NCBI RefSeq assembly: GCF_027925305.1
Contig: NZ_BSDR01000001.1
Location: 3,676,501 to 3,740,500, forward strand
Source of the DNA: Desulforhabdus amnigena
GTDB taxonomy: Bacteria; Desulfobacterota; Syntrophobacteria; Syntrophobacterales; Syntrophobacteraceae
DNA length: 64,000 nucleotides
Direction of reading: 5' to 3'
This document shows, piece by piece, positions 41,537 to 48,403 of this stretch. Position 1 is the first letter of the stretch, and every line of letters starts with the position of its first letter. The position numbers were made by a program, and so were the translations under genes. The notes beneath the pieces were generated by a model, which worked only from the letters and a program-made list of their open reading frames with translations, was not told where the DNA came from and did no database searches.

Positions 41537-42106
41537 TTATCCGGACTCCAACCACAAATCGCCAAGATCGATTTCTATTTCTTGAAAGGGCTCCATGCGC
41601 GCTTTCTCGTGGCCGCCGAAGACACCCGCAGGGACCCAACGATGGGATTCGAGCCTCAATACCTCCAGAGTCATGTGAAAGGGATCGACCAGCCAGAGGT
41701 GCTTTACCCCATGTTGCTCGTAAAGCGTCTTCTTTACCGTACGGTCGCGCAGCGCTGTGCTCGGGGAAAGGACCTCGCACACCCAGTCGGGGGTGACGTC
41801 GATCCAGTTGTATTCCAACTTTTTCGGGAATCTCTCTTTCCTCCAGCCTGCGAGATCCGGGACGACGAGCTGTTCGTCCCATCTGATTTCGACCTCGACA
41901 AGAATGATCCAACCTCCGGGACCACCTCCTTCGCCGAATTGATACGGTGGCAATATCTTGCCCCCCAGCACGGATGTTGAGAGCATGTGCTGCGGGGACG
42001 GCCTCGGAGTGACGATCAACTCCCCGTTGATGATTTCTCCCATCATGTTTTCGGGAATACTGTAGAGATCCTCATAGGTCGCGGTTTTCTTTGCCGGCTC
42101 GGACAT
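41537..42106 (-). CDS. Uma2-family (DUF820) putative endonuclease
   Basis: 189 residues. A PD-(D/E)XK-like fold: YEDLYSIPENMMGEIINGEL, PSPQHMLSTSVLGGKI, EVEIRWDEQLVVPDLAGWRK (catalytic Asp), TPDWVCEVLSPSTALRDRTV (Glu) and KKTLYEQHGVKHLWLVDP. The family is common in mobile and accessory DNA; its targets are not known. GGAG lies 7 nt before the ATG at 42106; the longer GTG start is less likely. Confidence 0.88.
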   Translation of the reverse strand: MSEPAKKTATYEDLYSIPENMMGEIINGELIVTPRPSPQHMLSTSVLGGKILPPYQFGEGGGPGGWIILVEVEIRWDEQLVVPDLAGWRKERFPKKLEYNWIDVTPDWVCEVLSPSTALRDRTVKKTLYEQHGVKHLWLVDPFHMTLEVLRLESHRWVPAGVFGGHEKARMEPFQEIEIDLGDLWLESG

Positions 42107-42377
42107 GACACACTCCTTCACTTCGACCCTGTTTCAATGTGCTCCCTATCGTTGGCGGACAGGGAGATGATTGGCATGCTGGAGGGCCTTTATCAGGGAA
42201 ATGATCGGAACGGTATTTTTCTTACACTCCGTGCAATAAAGACGACAATGCAGTCTTTGGCTAAAGCTGCATAACGTGTTCCCGTGTTGCCGTATTCTAA
42301 AAGCCGACAGATTCTCATTTGCGGAGAACCTCATACAATCATATTGTATTTTTATCTTGATGGCAAAATCGGAGGCG

Positions 42378-42692
42378 CAGCCATTTTCATTTTGGATGTC
42401 TCTCATGATATTGGCATTTCCGACATCCCCCTTGATCCCCCTTCAAAGGGGGAATTTGCCCCTGGAATTCTCGATGGGGTTGGTGTTCAGGTTAAGAACC
42501 TATCCAGAAACCACCTGTGGACTTTGCGACACCCCCCTTGGTCCCCCCTCGAGGGGGGAATTAAAGGGGGGTGTCCGCTGCCGAGGTAGGTTTTCGGATA
42601 GGCTCTAAGCATAAAATTGCTCAATTGAATGTTCAAGTTCCCCCCTTGAGGGAGGGCATGGGAGTATTCACTTTTCAAAATGAGAATTGCTG
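42378..42692. mobile_element. M2-type element interrupted by M1
   Basis: The left end CAGCCATTTTCATTTTGGAT and the following TTGGCATTTCCGACATCCCC match the M2 at 22626. The right end TTTTCAAAATGAGAATTGCT also matches. The internal 117 bp are M1 copy 3. Confidence 0.7.
42492..42608. repeat. M1 element, copy 3 (nested in M2)
   Basis: 117 bp from TTAAGAACCTATCC to GGATAGGCTCTAA with a perfect CCCCCCTCGAGGGGGG core. Inverted in orientation relative to copies 1 and 4. Confidence 0.88.
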
Positions 42693-42771
42693 CCATATAA
42701 GCCGCCATTTGACATATCGCACGGGATCGCGTGACGGAAATATTGTCACGTTCAGGAAGGAAAGGAAATTC

Positions 42772-42957
42772 ATGGCAACGCTTACGGTCGGCGGGGCTCG
42801 CTCGAAGCTTTACCGTCTAGTCGATGAGACAGCGGCTTTTCATCAGCCTATCCTCATTACCGGCAAAAGCGCCAATGCCGTTCTTGCCTCCGGGGAGGAT
42901 TGGAGGACTGTACAGGAAACGGTGTATCTACTCTCCATGCCCGGCATCCGAGAATAG
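42772..42957 (+). CDS. Phd/YefM-type antitoxin, shortened by a stop codon
   Basis: 61 residues: ATLTVGGARSKLYRLVDETA then HQPILITGKSANAVLASGED and WRTVQETVYLLSMPGIRE. This is the Phd/YefM DNA-binding and dimer domain. A TAG replaces the next codon. After it the same frame continues IREGLNTSSEECAKKADW to 43013, which is the usual C-terminal tail that binds the toxin. So the antitoxin has lost its neutralising tail by a nonsense change. AAGGAAA precedes the ATG. It sits directly before a toxin remnant. Confidence 0.8.
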   Translation: MATLTVGGARSKLYRLVDETAAFHQPILITGKSANAVLASGEDWRTVQETVYLLSMPGIRE

Positions 42958-43010
42958 ATCAGGGAAGGTCTGAATACGTCAAGCGAGGAATGTGCAAAGA
43001 AAGCCGACTG

Positions 43011-43070
43011 GTGAAACGGCAGATTGTCTTCACAAAGCAAACTGAGAAGGATGCAAGAAAACTGCTTTAA
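43011..43070 (+). pseudogene. Txe/YoeB-type toxin remnant (first 19 codons)
   Basis: From the GTG overlapping the old antitoxin stop the frame reads MKRQIVFTKQTEKDARKLL, the N terminus of a YoeB/Txe toxin, then TAA where repeat C begins. The catalytic C-terminal region is gone. Confidence 0.7.
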
Positions 43071-43280
43071 AGGCGAAAACATCCAACTTCAAAACAAATA
43101 TTCGAAAAAAATATATTGATTTGGTCCGGCTCTTTATACTGGAATGAGGCTTTTCGAAGTAAAAACAAGGCATTTCAAGGTGCTTCTGATGCCTCAGCCA
43201 AGGCATAAGCGATTGGCTGGATCGACTTCTTGGACAATCATTTTTTCTATTTGACTATGTCAAGGGCTGACCCCAGATAC
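43065..43280. repeat. TA-island repeat C, copy 2
   Basis: About 216 bp, the counterpart of 40132-40351. Its left edge coincides with the point where the toxin gene is cut; its right edge is the inverted GGGGTCAGCCCTTGACATAG header. Confidence 0.85.
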
Positions 43281-43535
43281 ACACTAACCTCTACAGTAGG
43301 GCAGTGACCGTGCTCAGGCAAGTCCTGGCGCGGTTTTTCTAATTATGACCAAGCCTCAACTTATTAACTTAATCTCGGTCCATTCCATTCTTTTTTGGAA
43401 TCTTGGCTGTTCGAACAACCGACTTGCTCCCAGCCACATGTCAGAAGTTAATAAATTAAGGGCGTCCCTCATTTCCCAAAAATCACGGCTATCTGCGAAA
43501 AGCTGAAGGTTTTAATCCACCTGCCGGGCGCACAG
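43281..43535. other. Gap before the PEP-CTERM gene terminator
   Basis: AATTATGACCAAGCCTCAAC and an inverted TTATTAACTT / AAGTTAATAA pair (about 43358-43450) are visible. No gene is supported. Confidence 0.35.
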
Positions 43536-43573
43536 AAAAAAAAGAGGGCAAGGCCACTGCCGACCTCGCCCTC
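43536..43573 (-). terminator. Rho-independent terminator of the first PEP-CTERM gene
   Basis: On the minus strand: GAGGGCGAGG, loop, CCTTGCCCTC, then eight T. It lies about 30 nt after the gene. Confidence 0.85.
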
Positions 43574-43601
43574 GTCGTACAACCTTGCAAATGAACACGA
43601 A

Positions 43602-44210
43602 TCAGTTTAGATATTTCCTCCTGAGTCCAGCCACCCCAATTAATCCAAGACCAAGAAGGAACAAGGTGGATGGTTCGGGCACAGGGGCACCGTTTGTGAC
43701 AAATCCTGTTATGTTGCCTTCAGAATCGGGAATAAAACCGGTGAGGTGAGCAGCAACCATATAACCACTAGCATTCGCAGTCAGAACGTCAGAGTCGGTG
43801 TTCCAGTGGGTTCCGCCTGTAGCAAGCAAGGTGAATGTAACGCTGGAAAACTGATTGCTAGGGTTAAAGTTACCGGTGGTATACTTAGTATTGAAAGAGC
43901 CAAAGCCGTCTTCATTCCCTGCACCTTCTGAAGTGAATGAAGAGTTTGAAGGAGTAATGGTTGCGGTGCCATTTAAGTTGAAGGCGGCTGCTCCTCCATC
44001 GCCCATTTTGTAACCATCAGAGATTGTGAACGTAATGGCTGCGTGCGTGCTATCGGTCAATTCAACGGTTACAGTGCCAAAGTCACCGCTGGCCGGATTC
44101 ACGTTAGAGATGTTAAGATCATAAATCATGGTAGCACTCGCCTGACCGACTACCAGCCCCAGACTCAACAAAATTACGAAGCTAACTGCAAAAAGTCTAT
44201 CGATGCGCAT
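43602..44210 (-). CDS. PEP-CTERM sorting-signal protein
   Basis: 202 residues. Signal peptide about 1-27 (LLSLGLVVGQASA), a beta-rich Ser/Thr/Asn/Gly domain, and a C-terminal PEP-CTERM tripartite signal: VPEPSTLFLLGLGLIGVAGL then basic RRKYLN. Such proteins are sorted by an exosortase to the cell surface and often linked to exopolysaccharide. GGAGG lies 5 nt before the ATG at 44210. A sigma-54-like promoter is upstream (44284-44299), in line with RpoN/PrsR control reported for some PEP-CTERM genes. No exosortase (EpsH) is in the window. Confidence 0.9.
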   Translation of the reverse strand: MRIDRLFAVSFVILLSLGLVVGQASATMIYDLNISNVNPASGDFGTVTVELTDSTHAAITFTISDGYKMGDGGAAAFNLNGTATITPSNSSFTSEGAGNEDGFGSFNTKYTTGNFNPSNQFSSVTFTLLATGGTHWNTDSDVLTANASGYMVAAHLTGFIPDSEGNITGFVTNGAPVPEPSTLFLLGLGLIGVAGLRRKYLN

Positions 44211-44283
44211 AAGATCCTCCATCATTAATTTGTTTCGCTTTTTATAACTTATTTTTTGGCCCTCTTTTTTTTATTTAACAATT

Positions 44284-44299
44284 AACAAGTATTGTGCCA
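44284..44299 (-). promoter_or_regulatory. Sigma-54-like promoter of the PEP-CTERM gene
   Basis: On the minus strand TTGGCAC-N5-TTGTT with 10 nt between GG and GT. The -24 half is perfect; the -12 half has GT for GC. It lies about 75 nt before the start codon. Confidence 0.4.
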
Positions 44300-44664
44300 A
44301 ACTTGCAATTTGTTCAATTATTCTTGTTTCCATATGATATGTCAGTAAGTTATGACGCTACCAAAAATGCAAACCAATCAAAATTCACCTTTCCATATAG
44401 GGCGAAAAATGTAAACATTGGCGACGGTTATTTTGCTTACGCTCCAAAAGGTGTTACCCAAAGCTGGTTTGCCCCAAATTGTAAATCTGTAAAGAAATCC
44501 GACGACGAATGAAAGGCTCTGGTTATTTGGGGTCAGCCCTTGACATAGGACAAAATCAAATAGAAAAAGGCAATTGCCTCAACTCGGTCAAGGACTTGCA
44601 AAGAAAACAGGAGTACTTTCGATGCGTTGTCCGGTAAAGCAGGCAATGTGAAAGGTGAAAGCTT
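44300..44664. other. AT-rich gap, then a partial island header repeat
   Basis: 44528-44612 is a diverged copy of the first 85 nt of repeat A (header GGGGTCAGCCCTTGACATAG). The 72-codon ORF at 44294 has no SD or recognised family and is not called. Confidence 0.45.
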
Positions 44665-44790
44665 CTAAAGAATGGCTTCAATGCCCTTGCGGCGGATTAC
44701 GTTCAGCAAGACGAGCGTTGCGCCTGTCGGCCACTTTACCCCACGTTTCAATTGCGACACGTAGCCGACAGTCAAGTTCAGGTAGTCATT
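44665..44790 (-). pseudogene. HTH (XRE) antitoxin C-terminal fragment
   Basis: The frame reads NDYLNLTVGYVSQLKRGVKW then PTGATLVLLNVIRRKGIEAI and a stop. This is the recognition helix and tail of HigA-like XRE antitoxins. The N-terminal half is missing; the upstream boundary runs into the repeat header at 44791. Confidence 0.55.
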
Positions 44791-44800
44791 CGGGGTCAGT

Positions 44801-45221
44801 CATTCGGGGTCAGCCCTTGACATAGGACAGAATCGAATAGAAAAAGCAATTGCCTCAACTCGGCCAAGGACCCGCAAAGAAGACAGGAAATCCTTGTTTA
44901 AGGCTCACCTGTTTATTGACTTGCGTTCTTCGATGTCTTTTCATCATGAAATGCGCACATCTTTGCTGAGTGTTTCATCCGCCTTCCCGTGGGATGAGCC
45001 CTATATATATTTCACAAGGTATAAATCTGATATAGGATATCAAATACACAGGCGAGTTTGGTGAATGGTGGGATGGCGAGCTGGAAAAGCGCACCGATAT
45101 TTGCATTTCTGCTCTGCGTGCGACGATCGAGGCAATGGGTGGGACACTCGATATGGTGGCTCGTTTCCCCTTTCCCCGATGGAACGGTGAAGATTACGAA
45201 CTTCTCCTCTAGCGGTGAAAA
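44801..45221. repeat. TA-island repeat A, copy 1
   Basis: 421 bp, nearly identical to 46009-46429 (only a few differences, for example near 44829 and 44881). Begins CATTCGGGGTCAGCCCTTGA. Followed by an intact TA pair. Confidence 0.95.
45036..45212 (+). pseudogene. higBA fusion scar inside repeat A (copy 1)
   Basis: The frame reads DIKYTGEFGEWWDG, the start of a HigB/Gp49-like toxin, and joins directly to LEKRTDICISALRATIEAMG, the end of its XRE antitoxin. A large internal deletion therefore fused the two genes. An extra C in a CCCC run then shifts the frame before DGTVKITNFSSSGE. The codon before Asp is a stop where such toxins usually have Trp. The second copy in repeat A' (46244-46420) carries the same lesions. 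Confidence 0.6.
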
Positions 45222-45228
45222 TCCCTCT

Positions 45229-45264
45229 GTGCCAATATCAAGAGAGACATCCAAAATGAGAATT
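45229..45264. repeat. M2 half copy before TA pair 1
   Basis: AATATCAAGAGAGACATCC then AAAATGAGAATTGCTG, equal to one end of M2. Confidence 0.65.
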
Positions 45265-45302
45265 GCTGTATTGTATCCAGCTCATCAGAATGGGAGATTT
45301 AC

Positions 45303-45509
45303 ATGGAAATATGCGTGGATGAAAGTAAACTCAAAGAATTGATGAAGCAGGCTCTCGTGGAGGTCCTTGAAGACCGTAAAGAAGTGATTTACGAAATACT
45401 ATCCGAGGTAATTGAGGATATTGCGCTTGCGCACGCTATTGCGGAAGGCGAGGCTACTCAACCGGCTGATAAACACGAGATACTCGATATCCTTCAGGGC
45501 CGGGAATGA
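45303..45509 (+). CDS. Antitoxin of TA pair 1
   Basis: 68 residues, acidic and helical: MEICVDESKLKELMKQALVE, VLEDRKEVIYEILSEVIEDI, ending HEILDILQGRE. This is the size and composition of the small antitoxins paired with RelE-type toxins. GGGAG lies 7 nt before the ATG. Its stop overlaps the toxin start (ATGA). Confidence 0.75.
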   Translation: MEICVDESKLKELMKQALVEVLEDRKEVIYEILSEVIEDIALAHAIAEGEATQPADKHEILDILQGRE

Positions 45510-45772
45510 AAGTCGAATTCAGAGCCAGCTTTGCCAGGGACCTGAAGCGGGTCAGGGACAAAGAGCTTCATCGGCAAGTTCAGAAAGTAATTGAAGAGAC
45601 TGAATCTGCTCAGACTCTTTCTGATATAGCGAATCTAAAGAAGCTCAGGGTGAAGGGCCACTACTACCGGATAAAGCTCGGCGATTACAGAATCGGTATG
45701 AGCGTGGTGGATGGTACGATTATATTCGTCAGGTTTCTGCATCGAAGCGATATCTATCGGTACTTTCCGTAG
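45506..45772 (+). CDS. RelE/ParE-type toxin of TA pair 1
   Basis: 88 residues, intact. MKVEFRASFARDLKRVRDKE, IANLKKLRVKGHYYRIKLGD, YRIGMSVVDGTIIFVRFLHR then SDIYRYFP. The RelE signature YRIKLGDYRIG and the C-terminal HRSDIYRYFP are present; members cleave ribosome-bound mRNA or block gyrase. Overlaps the antitoxin by 4 nt, so translation is coupled. Confidence 0.88.
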   Translation: MKVEFRASFARDLKRVRDKELHRQVQKVIEETESAQTLSDIANLKKLRVKGHYYRIKLGDYRIGMSVVDGTIIFVRFLHRSDIYRYFP

Positions 45773-45832
45773 TCCAGCCCACAGAAATTCTGGCCTGACA
45801 AAGGGCTGAAGGCGGAACCGAACCACATCGTG

Positions 45833-46005
45833 CATTCGGGGTCAGCCCTTGATATAGGACAAAATCGAATCGGAAAAAATAATTGCCCAGAAGGCGATCG
45901 CTCTGATCCCATCCGCATGAACCTGGTTTGGAGACTTTTGCCGATGAAGGATCTCTCGCTGAAAAGCAAGGGTCTTTCTAAATGTGCATCCACTGGGTTT
46001 TTCTG
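45833..46005. repeat. TA-island repeat B, copy 1
   Basis: 173 bp, repeated at 47019-47203. Starts CATTCGGGGTCAGCCCTTGA, then CCCAGAAGGCGATCGCTCTG and TGAACCTGGTTTGGAGACTT, ending CATCCACTGGGTTTTTCTG. Confidence 0.92.
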
Positions 46006-46008
46006 AAT

Positions 46009-46429
46009 CATTCGGGGTCAGCCCTTGACATAGGATAAAATCGAATAGAAAAAGCAATTGCCTCAACTCGGCCAAGGACCCGCAAAGAGGACAGGAAATC
46101 CTTGTTTAAGGCTCACCTGTTTATTGACTTGCGTTCTTCGATGTCTTTTCATCATGAAATGCGCACATCTTTGCTGAGTGTTTCATCCGCCTTCCCGTGG
46201 GATGAGCCCTATATATATTTCACAAGGTATAAATCTGATATAGGATATCAAATACACAGGCGAGTTTGGTGAATGGTGGGATGGCGAGCTGGAAAAGCGC
46301 ACCGATATTTGCATTTCTGCTCTGCGTGCGACGATCGAGGCAATGGGTGGGACACTCGATATGGTGGCTCGTTTCCCCTTTCCCCGATGGAACGGTGAAG
46401 ATTACGAACTTCTCCTCTAGCGGTGAAAA
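46009..46429. repeat. TA-island repeat A, copy 2
   Basis: 421 bp, the second copy of 44801-45221, offset by 1208 bp. It again precedes a TA pair, but a different one. Includes a second copy of the higBA fusion scar. Confidence 0.95.
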
Positions 46430-46459
46430 AGAGGTGATTACAAGCTAAGGAGGTTTTAT

Positions 46460-46678
46460 ATGAGTACTGCGACTAAAATTTGCCGAGATAAAGTACTGGC
46501 GGAGATAGATGCACTGCCGGAAGAGTATTTGCCATTTCTGTTGCAGATGATGCGTGCTTTCCGGGAGAGTGTTACGCTGAAGCCGGCTGAGGAAAGCTTC
46601 CGGCAGGGGTGGTGTGAGGCTCAAAGCGGCATGACATCCCCGGTGGAAGACTTGTGGGATGATATCGATGCCCAATAA
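46460..46678 (+). CDS. Antitoxin of TA pair 2
   Basis: 72 residues: KICRDKVLAEIDALPEEYLP, FLLQMMRAFRESVTLKPAEE, ending VEDLWDDIDAQ. A helical protein unrelated to the antitoxin of pair 1. AAGGAGG lies 8 nt before the ATG. It overlaps the toxin start by 11 nt. Confidence 0.75.
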   Translation: MSTATKICRDKVLAEIDALPEEYLPFLLQMMRAFRESVTLKPAEESFRQGWCEAQSGMTSPVEDLWDDIDAQ

Positions 46679-47038
46679 TCTTCAAGCGCCAGAGATCGTT
46701 TACACTCCGGAGTTCAAGCGTAATCTTCGGCAGTTGGCCAAGAAGTACCGACGTATAAAATCCGATGTACAACCGCTCATTGAAGATCTAACCCAGGGAA
46801 AGACACCGGGAGATCAAATTCAACATATCCAATACGAAGTTTTCAAGGTCCGAGCCAAAAATTCAGATGCAGCCAAAGGCAAGAGTGGCGCTATCGGATT
46901 ATCTATTATCGACCCAGTAGCGGTCCAATCGTGCTGATAACCATCTATTCCAAGACCGAACAATTGGATATCACACCGGCAGAAATCCGGCGCATTATCT
47001 CAGAATGCGAAACCCAGTCATTTGGGGTCAGCCCATGA
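46668..47038 (+). pseudogene. RelE/ParE-type toxin of TA pair 2, frameshifted
   Basis: The first frame reads APEIVYTPEFKRNLRQLAKK, YRRIKSDVQPLIEDLTQGK and YEVFKVRAKNSDAAKGKSG. One base is missing near 46888 (GGCGC where GGCGGC is expected). The +2 frame continues YRIIYYRPSSGPIVLITIYS then KTEQLDITPAEIRRIIS and stops at 47038 inside repeat B copy 2. In the first frame translation ends at 46937 with 89 residues. The toxin is probably inactive. Confidence 0.75.
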
Positions 47039-47203
47039 CATAGGACAAAATCAAATCGGAAAAAATAATAGCCCAGAAGGCGATCGCTCTGATCTCATCC
47101 GCATGAACCTGGTTTGGAGACTTTTGCCGATGAAGGATCTCTCGCTGAAACTCTCGCTGAAAAGCAAGGGTCTTTCTAAATTTGCATCCACTGGGTTTTT
47201 CTG
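47019..47203. repeat. TA-island repeat B, copy 2
   Basis: 185 bp, copy of 45833-46005 with an extra 12-bp direct repeat (CTCGCTGAAA twice). It overlaps the last codons of the frameshifted toxin. Confidence 0.9.
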
Positions 47204-47377
47204 GGTTTTGCGTGACTCGACAGGGAATAAGATCGACCATTCCGGCCGGGCGACTTCTCCACGATAAAATTGAAGGTTTTTATGGAATCTGCCGATAAGC
47301 ACAAGGATGATGCCGGGCTGATCATAAAAACAAAAAATTTTGTATGGAAGTTATGCTGTCAGAATGGGAGGTCTGCT

Positions 47378-48136
47378 GTGAATACCAGAAGAAAAGCTTT
47401 CGTTAACGGTTTCCTGTTGTTCATTATTCTACTTGGATTGCCGTGGGTTTCCGCCCACGCAGTTCCGGCGTTGGGGGTTGCAACGGATGTGGCATATTCC
47501 GGGCCGGATGGATTTCTGGAAGATTATCAAAACTATTTCGTTGATTCCTACATCAAGCTGGCAAGTGATGAAAAAGGGGAAGGTTTCCTGATCGGGGCTT
47601 CAGGGCACGACCTGGTGCTTTTTACAAGCATTATAGGCAAGGAGATTTACCTGCTCACTTCCCAGGACGTTTACAATCGGAATGCACCGACTTTTCAAGG
47701 AAAATCCCTCGTCAAATACGATTTCGGCAAAGTAAAGGGATACAATTCGGATCCCTATTTTGGATTGAATCTCGGTCCGGTGGACTTGAGCAAGGGGTGG
47801 TATGAACTCACCGGTTTTCCGGGCAACCAAACATTCTATGCCTTGAATGTGAAGCTTCAATACTCCGGCAGTATTGACCCGGGAGACTATTTTTTTGCCA
47901 TGGCTGATGACAGTAACAAAGGTAAGAATCCCACCGGGCTCGATGATAAGGATTCTGCCTCCCCCAAGACTACGAGTGCGACTGGAGGAGCGGTTCCCGT
48001 TCCGGAACCGGGTACGCTATTGCTTTTGGGTTCCGGTATTACGGGCCTGGCAATCTTTCATAGAAAAAAAATTTCCAAGATCCAGTTGAAAGAAAAGCCC
48101 GGCCAACTGGGCTTTGGGCAGCGATTCTCATTTTGA
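47378..48136 (+). CDS. PEP-CTERM sorting-signal protein, second
   Basis: 252 residues from GTG at 47378 (GGGAGG 6 nt upstream; longer upstream frame lacks an SD). Signal peptide NGFLLFIILLGLPWVSAHA, then a globular domain (VATDVAYSGPDGFLEDYQNY, LTSQDVYNRNAPTFQGKSLV, WYELTGFPGNQTFYALNV). The PEP-CTERM signal is VPVPEPGTLLLLGSGITGLA followed by IFHRKK. About 20 residues lie beyond the basic cluster, more than usual; the last few are encoded by an M2 half copy (48122-48180). This suggests the original stop was lost to the insertion. Confidence 0.85.
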   Translation: MNTRRKAFVNGFLLFIILLGLPWVSAHAVPALGVATDVAYSGPDGFLEDYQNYFVDSYIKLASDEKGEGFLIGASGHDLVLFTSIIGKEIYLLTSQDVYNRNAPTFQGKSLVKYDFGKVKGYNSDPYFGLNLGPVDLSKGWYELTGFPGNQTFYALNVKLQYSGSIDPGDYFFAMADDSNKGKNPTGLDDKDSASPKTTSATGGAVPVPEPGTLLLLGSGITGLAIFHRKKISKIQLKEKPGQLGFGQRFSF

Positions 48137-48403
48137 AAAACCTGCCCCCCCTGGCCCCCCTCAAGGGGGGAGTTTTAATCTTCACTGGAAGGGTTCTGCG
48201 CGCACCTTATCGTTTTCTGGAAAGAAATCTAGACGTTCGGGGTAGCGGATTAAATGAGAGGGTTGGTCATAATTGGAACCGGACACTGGGATTGGTTGAT
48301 GGAAGAACCACGGAGACACGGAGGGCACAGAGTTGGATTCTTTTTTGCCGGCCGGGAGGCGGCCGGCAAAAAGGATCTCCTTTGCTAACAGGTGGAGGCC
48401 CTT
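48137..48403. other. Gap with M2 half and C1 copy
   Basis: M2 half at 48122-48180 and a C1 copy at 48307-48392 with a GCCGGCC...GGCCGGC palindrome. No gene. Confidence 0.55.

Larger units (their letters stand above)
42107..42771. other. Gap with nested elements
   Basis: Mostly an M2-type element (42378-42692) into which M1 copy 3 (42492-42608) has inserted. The remaining 42107-42377 shows no gene I can support. Confidence 0.55.

Noticed and set aside
44294-44512. A 72-codon plus-strand frame after the PEP-CTERM gene.
   Set aside because: AT-rich, no SD, overlaps the promoter region of the minus-strand gene.
46668-47038. Programmed frameshifting to make the full toxin of TA pair 2.
   Set aside because: No slippery heptamer at the break; a missing G in GGCGGC explains it simply, and the island is full of decayed TA genes.
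44801-47203. Possibility that the repeats form a CRISPR array.
   Set aside because: The repeats are 173-421 bp, few, and separated by TA genes, not by uniform short spacers. No cas genes.
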